Shown in pieces: positions 36,092-46,188 of a stretch of DNA of 64,000 nt (position 1 is the stretch's first letter; each line of letters opens with the position of its first letter). A model generated the notes under the pieces. That model saw nothing but the letters and a program-made list of their open reading frames with translations. It did not search any database and had not been told where the DNA came from. The position numbers and the translations under genes are program-made. Location: assembly GCA_005406025.1 (NCBI GenBank), contig BGZK01000154.1, forward strand, positions 1 through 64,000, given 5' to 3'. This DNA comes from Eumeta japonica (Eukaryota > Arthropoda > Insecta > Lepidoptera > Psychidae).

Positions 36092-38594
36092 TAATCTGCG
36101 ACATTGCAAGCGTCGTTCGAAACATTAAAACAATTAACGGTTTTCGATTAATTGAAAATAGATTAATTTTATTGAAAATCCTTCTATTTATATGAAATAT
36201 CTCTTCTACGGCTAATTGTTCGTAGTAGCGCTGCCATCCGAAAGTGGCCCAGAGCGATGTACCTGCGCCAGCGCAAGCCCCACTTCTGTCCACCCGCCTC
36301 TCGTTTTGCAGCGATTATATCACCAACGGAGCACACGTCAAAGCTCTATTCTCGCGTGGGAACAATTCCAATTCTCTGTCGTTTGAAAAAAAAATCTATA
36401 AGAAGAAAGTTTCTAGATCATTCCGTATTGTGATTCGAATAGGTGATGATGTAGGCGCGTAATGGAACTGGAGAATCGGTGTTTGTATATTCAAGAATAT
36501 GATGCTTACCGAAAATTGATCGAGAGCGATGTGAAATACTAGCTAATGAATAACAGATCATTTGTGAGTTTGTATCTTTACAGCCTCAAATCTATGATTT
36601 TTTCGAACTGAGACAGACAGTAACTTGATAATGGTGTCCGCTCTATCCAGTGTTTGAGATTGACTGTTAAAAAAACTCACAAATTGGCATTTTTTATTAT
36701 GAGAATAATAACAAGACTAATAAATTTGCACTCTCTATTATCTATTACCTAATAACTTTTTCATAAAATTACATACAGGAAACATAAGAACGCATGCTAT
36801 ATATTTCCTATATATAATCTTTTGACCACTAATTTTTGGAACTTTTCAAATTTAAGACACGAAGCTCTAATGCTATATAATTACCATTTTTTCTAATTAT
36901 ATAAGTATTTTTTTAATTTTTCTCCAAAAAATACTTTCGTATTTTGCAATAGTTTTTAACTTTTACAATAGTTTTGTAGAAAAAAATCATAGTATCTCTT
37001 GGAAAGAAAAATCATTATAAATATCATTTAAGTACTTTTTATTTTTAATTATTTATCATTTTGATACATTTTTGAAATTAAAAATAACAACATGATGTCA
37101 ACAATACTCTGCGCTGCAGCTGCTCGCAGCGCACTTTGGAATTAACCCTAAGACGTGTTCAATATACCAACTTACCCTCCTGGACCAGGGGCCGTGTCGC
37201 ACACACACTAATCTCTGAATTCACTGAACAGGTTTTCACGGCGAGTTCTCAGGAACACGTTTGTTTGGTGCAATAATTATATTTAATCGAAATTGGATGA
37301 CAAAATTGAAATCTACAAATCGTGCACACGAAGTCGCAGGCGCGGCCAGTCCATATTCATCGATAAACTTCTATAATTCAGGTTGTTCTGCGAAGGGCAC
37401 TGAACTACAATGCAAATCGAACAATTAATAAATTACATTACCATGGCATTGTACGAAACGACGAGGAAGTGTGGAACCGTTTGCGGTATGAACGCGGGGG
37501 GGGGGGCGACCATCGGCACCTGCACTTCCTGGTTTCAGACAATAATTTTTACAAGGAAATAGGCAATTCTTCGAACGGGAACAGTTCAATGAAAAAAAAA
37601 ATCATTCCCTTGAGATTAATAACTGTTATAAATCCATTATCTCGCGATTGCCGTAATCGGTCGGCCGTTCTTTCGGAGCGTGCTTCAGCGCGCCGGCGGT
37701 CGATAGAAATCAGCGACTGCGTAAACCTTTTCAATTTGCAATCGGTGAGCGTCCACATGTAGGGACTGAGTAAAGAAATTCAATTAATCCAGGTACGACG
37801 TGGGCTGCGACGAAACGTTTCATAAATAGGTCCTAAAACGGGCCGAGCTTGCGTTCGCCGACGACCGTCGGACCCCGGCAGTCCCGGTCGGCCCGCCGCC
37901 GGGACTCCCCCGCCGTCGCGCCGCTCCGGAGCGGCTAACCCACAGTGAGATACGTTTTATAGCTCTGACCCTCGACTTTATTCGAATATCGACTAACGAT
38001 GAAAGCTATAAAATTAAATGCTAGAAAGAGCTTACTGAATTTCGGTGCGAGATGGCGCCGCAGCACGTCTTCATGTACGTCACTTACTTCGCTAATGCGC
38101 GTCCGGATGAGATGTCCTCTTGTGCAGTAAAACATTTTAAATAATTAACTGTAACCGTCGTGAAATTCCATCAAAGCATCGGTGTGTTGCTGCAGCTCTG
38201 CCAGTTAACGGTCTCGATTAGCATCGAAACAATCCACCGCTTGGCGCTAATTGCCGGTTAGCATTAATGAACAATGAAACACATCGACTCGAACTAGGAA
38301 GTGTTTCAATATGAATCAATAAATCGAATAGATAGATGTCTATATGCGCCAACCGGAGGCGCGCGCGCACACCTACAGAAGCTGTGGTATTATGTAAAGA
38401 CAATAATTTCTAACAACAATAATTATAATTAGGGTAGGTACTTTGTGTTATCGTTAATATTCTCCATTTAGCTATTAAGTTGATATCGAACATGACTTGG
38501 TATCGTGTTTGGCTCTGATTTGCTCGTGTCCGTGGTGTCGTTTTGCTGTTTATGCGGCTGGAATTGGATTATTACGAATTTAATATTTCATGAA
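36092..38594. other. Putative intron DNA, no gene seen
   Basis: The stretch at 36,600-37,110 is AT-rich. A CpG-rich block lies at about 37,800-37,935, and a run of nine or ten G at about 37,496-37,506. No coding exon was recognised. Confidence 0.35.
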
Positions 38595-38965
38595 TCAGTC
38601 TATTAAAAAGAAAGGAATCCGTATAAGATCACTTTGTTGTCCGTGTGCCCGTCCGTCAGTTAAAACCTTTTTTCTCGGGTACATGTGAAATATCGAGTTG
38701 AAATTAATATCAAATATTTAGATCTAAATTCTATGGGGCCGTAAAAAAATCAAGTCAACATAATCATAAAATATGGTCACTTACATATTGTGGTTTGAAA
38801 CTCGCAAGTAAATCAAAACCTATAGGGTACGTCCCATTGATCTGATGAAATTTGGCAAGAAGGAAGATATCACGGCACAAGTAAAGGAAAAATCTGAAAA
38901 TATATCATGTGTTTTTTTTTTCTGGTTACATACTTATACTTGCAATCAGAGTATGGACCGTAATG
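38595..38965 (+). repeat. Dispersed Lepidoptera-type repeat
   Basis: The order gatcactttgttgtccgtgt, then ccgtcagttaaaacc, atttagatctaaattctatg, gaaactcgcaagtaaatcaa, aacctatagggtacgtccca and atgaaatttggcaagaagg matches a very common repeat in moths and butterflies (recognised from experience, not searched). It is degraded. Confidence 0.65.
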
Positions 38966-39459
38966 TAGACTAACGTATGGGAAAACATTTTTTAACTTTC
39001 CGCTGCAAAAACTTGACTTAAAAAAATCTGATATTTTAAAAGAAAAAAAAAAATTTGAAAAAAAAATAGAGAAAAATTCAAAATTATTGGGATCAATATC
39101 TCGCTAATATAGGTAGCAAAAACAGAAAAAGAAATCGTGATTCTTAATAGATGAAACACCTACACATAATACTAATTAAGTTTGTTTTTGATCAAAAATG
39201 GTTAACTATATGTAACATGATTTTTTTAAATACCTCTATCAAATAGCTGATACCTATTAAAATTCCGTTAACAGTTTGAAACGAAAAGGCCCAATTTCAC
39301 TAATTTTAATATGTATAGAGAGGCATGGAGTAAAGCATAGTATTTATTAAATGGTGTGGGGCCGTCAACGCCGGTGACGTCACAGCGAAACGTGCCACCC
39401 GTATGATCCGATGATCTACAAAAAGTCCGCTAATAAAACGCACCTATGAATTGTTTCAG
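38966..39459. other. Spacer with a CRE-type site
   Basis: The DNA is AT-rich up to about 39,350. The palindrome TGACGTCA lies at 39,375-39,382 in a CpG-rich phrase. No gene is seen. Confidence 0.35.
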
Positions 39460-39561
39460 CTCATGGATCATCCGAGGTTTAGGGATCCACAACTTTCCCT
39501 GTGGCTTATGCACGATACTTTTGCAAATATAGATCCAAATAAAGATGTGCTAAAGTATTAA
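39460..39561 (+). other. Candidate terminal exon or coding fragment (33 codons + stop)
   Basis: Directly after an acceptor-like aattgtttcag (39,449-39,459) a frame of 33 codons ends in TAA at 39,559-39,561. It starts LMDHPRFRDPQLSLWLMHDT and ends FANIDPNKDVLKY. The amino-acid mix (balanced charge, Trp, His, amphipathic pattern) is much more protein-like than other small frames nearby. I do not recognise the protein. It does not read like a GPCR tail. It could be the last exon of an unseen gene, a retrocopy fragment, or chance. Confidence 0.3.
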
Positions 39562-40503
39562 AATTTTCCTTTCATAATATTTTATAGAACGTTTGCAGCC
39601 CAATGATTAAGATTAGTTGTGGAACAGCATCAGTTAAAACTGTTGTTGCATTATCATTTGCACGTACTTAAACCGACAAACATCGCGAAGGCAACGAACC
39701 GCTACGATTACGCGTGCTTTCCACATCAACTTAGTTGGGCTGTAGAATTGCACGCTGGGTTATTGCAATTTTTTGGGCAGGTTCCATACGTGGTTTCAAC
39801 ATCCCGCGTAATCAGCGCCGGAGCAGCGCGAGCGCGGCCGCCGCAGCGTGAAGTAACTCGAGATTGACCCGAAGAACATGACACTTTCTGTTTCTTCAAT
39901 ACGTCGTAAAAATTAAGTAACACCCTTCGGCGTGAAGTTTGAAACTTCGTCGTTAGCAAACTACAAAGTCCAAATGAGAGAGAAAGGCTTTCCAAACGAT
40001 AGGATCGATCGGTGACTTCATTTATTATCTGAATAGAAAAGGCTTGAATTGCTATTCACAAAAGAAGATTTAGTTGTAATTACTAAAATTATAAAATAAG
40101 ACTGCTTCTAGAAGATGTTCACCCGAAATCCGTTTGAAATATAAAATGAAAGATTGAGATATTCACCATAAAGATGTAGTACATTAGTGGCTTCTGTCAA
40201 TTTGCAAAGATAATACCTGCATGCGCTGTAATCCATACCTAACCCACGGTGACGTAATGCGTGCAAGTCATGATGGAAGAAACCGGGCGAGTGGCCGCCG
40301 CGCCGCTGACGGACCAGGGTCGTGCCACAGCGATTGAACAACGCACTACTTGTCTGATTCTAATTATTTTCAAACCTGTGTCCACGGACACATCCATTTG
40401 TATTATTATAAAATATTGCTCACATACCGAAGTTTGCGACATTTTATAAAAACTAAGTGGGATCGACTGTTTGAAGGGGTTTGGACACATAACAGTAATT
40501 TTT
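39562..40503. other. Spacer, no gene seen
   Basis: A CpG-rich patch lies at about 39,815-39,865. Short frames on both strands have no recognisable family. Confidence 0.35.
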
Positions 40504-40522
40504 GGTGTGTGTGTGTGTGTGT
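40503..40522. repeat. (GT)n microsatellite
   Basis: About nine GT units. Confidence 0.9.
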
Positions 40523-40739
40523 AATTTTTTAATTTCTTTGTTAAGGTATCGCGTAAAAACCGTATAAAATACTTGATGAGATCTTCACAGTTTGGTAGCT
40601 CGAAGTCTAACTTAAAATCTAAGCCACGTTTGATATGCCATTCGGTAGACCCGAAGATGACTAGTCTCGTTACATGGTTCACGTGGACGAAGTCCCGGGC
40701 AAAAGCTAGTATATGTAATGTTCGATCGTCGCTTTGCAG

Positions 40740-41369
40740 TACGTAGACCTGCCCGTACTTTTCCCATGCTCTATAGTATGCGGCAAAAATAAAAAAAGCT
40801 CACCTCCGCCGAGCCGCCAGTCGTCGTGCCGATCGGAACAAAACGTTGAGCCTCACCGCTTTCAACCAGTAACTGTCGATCAGGCGACCGCTAATACTGT
40901 TATTTCGCCGGCGCTCGCGGCCGCGGGCCGCGTCGGGTCTTCGACGCGGCGTCCCGTTGGGCGTTTTAATAGCTGCTCCGATCGAAAGGTCGATGTCGTC
41001 CGCCTTTGGGTTTGGATCACGAAAACGTTTGATTGGCATCGTTTAAAAAGGCTTTTCGGCGATCGCCCGCCCGGCAGCGCGCACAGCTCGCGCACGGGCG
41101 GTTCGCGGATAATGACGTCGTGGGACGGTAACGGGCGAGCGGTCGGCACGCCACTTTCGAATCGGAAGGTAACCCTTTATCCATTGAACTCGGAGAACGA
41201 ACGAATCGGCCGAACCTCCGCGCGGAGAGCACGCCAAGCCAGGGGTCACGACGTCGATGAGCGCTGGGGTCTTCGTCTTCCTTCTGGGTTAGTGCGGAGC
41301 GCTAGGAACCTAGCCCCTCGATCTGGAATCAAAAGATCGTACACCGACGACAACGACGACGACAATAAT
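40740..41369 (+). other. Weak candidate exon: 630-bp open frame between acceptor and donor
   Basis: An acceptor-like tcgctttgcag ends at 40,739 and a consensus donor AAT|GTAAGTAA begins at 41,370. The 210 codons between are open in one frame with phase 0 at both ends. It begins YVDLPVLFPCSIVCGK and ends in an acidic run (SYTDDNDDDNN). No domain, signal or repeat is recognisable, and three minus-strand frames over the same CpG-rich DNA are also open for long stretches, which is what composition alone would give. Confidence 0.2.
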
Positions 41370-43616
41370 GTAAGTAATTTTTATCTCTAAAACCATGTCC
41401 CTGACCGAATCGAGTAAAACATTAGCAAAGTGGCACCCAATTTACTCGAATGCGATTTAATCACGTACGGATTAACTGTTACGAGTTTTACTGCCAAGTA
41501 ATTAAACAGTAATTAAATAATTAAATTTTCCCTATGTATGGACTAGTACAACGAAAACACCACCATTAAATTTTAATTTGGTAGTTTATCGTTTACATCG
41601 TTACATCATTACCGATATTAGACGGGGAAGTATCTCTCGGTAGAATCGTTTAAGGAAATACCGGTTCGGGCGAAACGGCTTGTCGCGATCGAAATTGAAT
41701 TTTTATTTTATCTGTATAATACGATGAAATAGTGACAAAAGTACCACAGTTAAAACTATAGCTAAGTGTAATCCGTTCAGGGAACACTCGGCAGTCGTGC
41801 ACCTGCACTTCGTGCGCATCGATCGAGCGAAGACAGGCAAGGGCGCGGGAATGCATACATTAACGGCCGTCGTCCGCCTTTGTCGGAGCGCATTAGTTAG
41901 TCGCGGCCGACGTCGCCGCGCCTTGTTCGGTCACGGTGACTCGACGAGACGAACAGACGACGCCGACCGTCCAAACGAACAGATGACGCGTTCATATCGC
42001 GTGCTAAAGCTCGTGAACGGCAAAACCTGTCTTCTAAAAAAGTGTGGTCAGTGCTCACGTCGACTAAACAAAATAGTCTTTGTCAAGAGAACGGATTCTT
42101 AGATATCTTTTTTGTGATGTTCGTAATGAGTCCGTGCGGCGATAGCGGGACCCTAAAAATGTGAACGCACCCGATGCGCTCGCGTTATCGCTTCTGCCGA
42201 CAGCGCGAGCGGAATAAAACTGAGTTCTAATCATTGACGCTATCGCGGCGTGATTAAATATATTAATATGCTTAATCGTAATAACTCGGCGTCACGTGTT
42301 TAGAACATTTACCGTGTCGACGTTCGAGAGGCCGTACTGACGCGTCCGACTCCCTGCGTATCGCGTCCGATGGCTGCGCTATCGACACGATCGTCAGCGA
42401 TATCGTACATTTGAAAAAATTCTTGCGACTGTGGTGGGCTACCACGTACGTCGTTAATAAGATTGTCGTCGATTATCATGATTAGTTACTTAAACGAGCC
42501 ATACAATTTTGTCACTAAAAAGGGACTCGTTTGCTTTTTTTTTTTTTAATATTTCAATTAATTATATTTGTCGTCATGGTAATGTCTAAAAAACAACTAA
42601 AATAGTAAGTAATACGTACTCGGTTTAACTTGAGATACAATTGGATTAAATATGGTACGCCATATTTCTCTGTACAAGTAGCTGAATGTGGACAAACGAT
42701 TTCATTCCCACGACTATTCAGCTACGAGCTTCGAAAGCGAAATGTAGTAACACAACAACATTGGCACATCTCCGGTACGCGTGAACGCGCTGCCCGACCG
42801 TTCTCGTGTTGTGCATACATCGCTCGCAGCGCCGGTCGCGGTGCGCTCTGTTTACAAACAAAGAATGCGATGTAAACAAAGCGACCGTTCGTTCCGTCCC
42901 CCGCCGCCGGGCGCTGCGGTGTCGCAAGTGCGTTCTTGACCGGCATCGTGTGCCGCGGGTCGATTACGTTTTTTCACGGGACCAGCAGTGCCGTCACCTT
43001 CTCTAACGGAATTGCGGTTCCTGCGCCGGCCGGTGTAGGTATCGATTTGGAATAGTATAGAAGTGTAAATACTCTGGATCGTTTTTGTTTTGAAATATTA
43101 AAAAAAAACTGTGTAACTTACGAAATTTTATTATTTGGATTCAGATTTAAGGCGACAAGTATATGTTTTTTTTTATTGTTTACGGCACGTCCATTTTTCA
43201 TAATTTTTTTAATAGCCCCCGAGCCCGGAGCGCCCCGGCGGCGCGTGAGTCACGCCCTAGAAGGTTATCGCTCGTATCGCAGTAGCCGGCGATCTATGTC
43301 AATGTTACGATATCTGTGTGATTGACCCAATAATATTGTGACTACGAAATGTTTACCGTCTGACTTACCACGTGAATTTCGTGATCTCCACGGCCTGCGG
43401 ACCTTTACACGGGAAGAGGGAAGTGGGCCCGGTCGTCGATCAGCCATTATGTTCGTGAATTGTACTATCACCTACCAGGTGTATGTTCTGAAACAATTCC
43501 AATAGATATGTGCCACAGGCATACTCAGTTCTTAAGAGCGTCGTCTTTCTAACATAACGTACCCGGATTTTGATCCTCACCACGAGCGAATTGACCAATG
43601 ATACCACTCAGTCACC
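41370..43616. other. Putative intron DNA with CpG-dense blocks
   Basis: CpG-dense blocks lie at about 41,860-42,060, 42,120-42,450, 42,770-43,000 and 43,215-43,260. A T-run lies at 42,535-42,547. No gene was recognised. Confidence 0.35.
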
Positions 43617-43648
43617 TTTTTAATCACTTCGATAGAAGTGATTAAAAA
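43617..43648. repeat. Perfect 14-bp hairpin
   Basis: Arms 43617-43630 (tttttaatcacttc) and 43635-43648 are exact reverse complements around the 4-nt loop gata. Confidence 0.9.
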
Positions 43649-43655
43649 AAATTGA

Positions 43656-43680
43656 CACAACAACAACAACAACAACAACA
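43656..43680. repeat. (CAA)n microsatellite
   Basis: About eight CAA units, starting just after the 14-bp hairpin. Confidence 0.9.
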
Positions 43681-44218
43681 TATTTTCCATCAAAGTATTT
43701 ATCAATAATCTCTACGCGCAAAAATGTCTATTTGATAGTAAACATCGATCGACAACGGACTCTACGGAATAGACATGACTTTGCTCAACAATAGCAAAAG
43801 TGCGTGCAGTGTTAGCTCGGCTTGAGCACAACCGCTCAGTGGTCGCCGCCGGGACGCGCGCGGCTAAGTGCTCGATATCTTGAGTGACTTTCTAGTTTCA
43901 AAATTTCACTATCTTAATGAGCCGACTAATGAGAGGGCTGAGCGGATGTTTTTAAACGAAAGTAGGCACGAAGCGGGTCGACGGACCCGCACCGCGACGC
44001 ATGCGCCCGCGCATCACGCGTACTACAGGACGAAGTCGTAACCTTGTTCGTTAACATGTCGGGGAAAGAAATGATGACGTAAATAAACATCGTCCCTAGC
44101 TGCTCGTTCGACCACACGAATCACAAGCATCTGGAAATGATTTAACCCCATGATTAAATGCAGAATACATATTAACATATATTATTCTAATCTGAAGGAA
44201 GACGGCGTCTCCGAATTA
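43681..44218. other. Spacer with CpG-rich patch
   Basis: CpG-rich at about 43,830-43,870 and 43,970-44,040. No gene was recognised. Confidence 0.35.
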
Positions 44219-45012
44219 TTAGGTCGGGGGGAAGGTATTTTCGTATTTTATGAGTAAAAACTTGCAGTAAAATGTCTTTGTGCTGTTTGTATCTCGCTAC
44301 TTTGGATATCATTAATTAGATGACATTTTAAAAAAGAAAAATAAAAAGTAAAAGCAGTGTCCGGCCATTTTAATCTTGTTTTTCTGTCTAGCAAAAGGAG
44401 TAAATCTAACGTAGAAATTCGATATGTTTTCAAGGTTTATTAAAAAAAAGGGAAAATTGCGATTAAAGCCACGAAAAAATTTGTGACATTTATGGACCTA
44501 ATGCGGTGTCAGTAAAAGTGGCACAAAACTGATTCAAGCGTTTTCAGTCTAGTAATTTTAATGTCGAATATGAACTTTGTTCTGCCCGACTGGATAAAGA
44601 CGATGCCATTTTGGAAAAAGTGAAGCAAGATCGGCAAATTAGTTCTTACGACATAGCCGAAGAACTGGGGATTGACCACAAAACAGTTTTGACCCATTTG
44701 AAAAAGCTGGATATACAAAACAGCTCGATACTTGGGTCCCACACGAGCTCATTAAAATAAATCTAATGAGCCATTTACGATTCCCTATTGAAACGTAATG
44801 AAATTGAGCCGTTTTTGAAAATATTGATCACTGGCCATGAAAAATGGATTGTCTACGACAAGAACGTGCGAAAAAGACCATGGTCAAAAGGCAAGCAAGC
44901 TCCATAGACTATAGTGAAACCCGGATTAACTCGCAATAAGTTGATTCTGTGTATGGTGGGATTGACAAAGCACTATTCTTATGACCTTTTATTATTAGGC
45001 AAAACCATCAAT
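44219..45012 (+). mobile_element. Mariner copy 3, 3'-truncated and inactive
   Basis: The left end reads TTAGGTCGGGGGGAAGG. Similarity to copies 1 and 2 continues through the DNA-binding region (VSVKVAQN then an in-frame TGA, FKRFQSSNFNV), AEELGIDHKTVLTHLKKLDI, and the first catalytic motif ITGHEKWIVYD (44,826-44,858), with Asp replaced by His as in copy 2. The TAG inside APxT (44,902-44,913) is also shared with copy 2. Similarity stops abruptly after aaaaccatcaat at 45,012, at the point where copies 1 and 2 continue with tcggat, and CpG-rich DNA follows. The second and third catalytic motifs and the right terminal repeat are missing. Minus-strand ORFs here are shadows. Confidence 0.85.
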
Positions 45013-46085
45013 CGTTGTCAGCGCGCCGACGAGGGGCCGGCCAGCGGGGTGCGGGTTGCCGGCCATTGCAGCATCGAGACCGCAACCCTTCAATCTCAAA
45101 AAAAATATATGGGAGGGCGCGTCTTAACGAAAGGTGATTAGACTTAGTTTCAAAGAAGAAAATATATCTTAAAAGAAGTAAGTATTTGTGTTGTAATCCG
45201 TCCCACGTTACGTAACGGCTGCGCCTTGCTGAAGTGACGGACGGCCTCGGACAGCCAAAGCTCGGCTCAATATGACTTTTGTATATTTAAGAAATAAAAT
45301 TATAGCCATTCCAAAATATTGTGTTTCAAAGTAAACAAAATATAAATCGTAGCTCGTGAAGTGTATTACACTTTTCCTGGAGCAGGCGCACTTAAATTAA
45401 CTGACTTTAGAAAGTACTCGCTTAAGTCGGAGCGTGTATATGTAGATAGTTGGGTCGGCCGAGAAGACAGTTTTACAGCGTCTAGACGGGCTAATCTAAC
45501 TGAGATAGCCACTTGCTCGCTTCATAATCTAAGAACTAACTACTTTTACTTCACATCCTAGAAAATGAAGTCTCGTGCTTTAGTCGAATGACTTCACTAA
45601 TTTGTCTTCGAACGAAGATCGGTACCCGATGTCTTGACGACGTGATTGGTATGCTCAGAAACCGAAGTGTGTATTTATTACCCTTAAACGATGAGGAATT
45701 GAATGTGAAATATTCAAATGATAAAATCTAATGTCCTACTCCCTCAAACTTTGTTTTGATAAAAACTCCCCCAAAACCTGAACTCTTGTTAATTCTTTAT
45801 TTTGAGCTATACGATATAAGAAAATCAATTTAGTGAGCTTTAAAGTATTCGCCCATTAAAATAGCCGTTATCGACGTCGTTCGCGCGTCGGCTTACCTTG
45901 GCGGGCGTCGGGACCGACACGCCAAAGCCCACGATTCCATACAGCTAAGAACGTCAACGCAGCGTAAAGAAAAACAGTCGATAGTCCATAATAATTGTTG
46001 TCCGTCTATTTCACATTTATTAGAAGCAATCAAGAACGGTACGGCGAATGTACTAATTTTGTATATCATTATTTTATCTTCTCAG
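45013..46085. other. Putative intron DNA, no gene seen
   Basis: A GC-rich patch at 45,013-45,075 begins exactly at the mariner break. A second lies at about 45,865-45,930. Confidence 0.35.
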
Positions 46086-46188
46086 TGGAAGTGCTTTAGA
46101 GCACATCTAGACGGCCGACGACGGCGAGGCCGACGGAAAACGCAATATGTACAGTGTTCGGGGCTCACTTCCGGCAAAATAGACCGAA
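46086..46188 (+). other. Weak candidate internal exon (103 bp)
   Basis: A strong acceptor (attttatcttctcag, ending 46,085) and a consensus donor (CGAA|GTAAGT, at 46,189) bound 103 bp with one open frame: it begins WKCFRAHLDGRRRRGRRKTQ and ends SGLTSGKIDR. The other two frames have stops. The product is unrecognised. Joining it to the GPCR-like exon in phase 2 would meet a stop within nine codons, so it is not the next exon of that gene. Confidence 0.22.

Noticed and set aside
35787..36293. Long Arg/Pro/Ala or Arg/Ala/Gly-rich ORFs over 35.8-36.3 kb
   Set aside because: They exist on both strands because the tract has almost no A or T and hence no stop codons; the proteins are the repeat translated.
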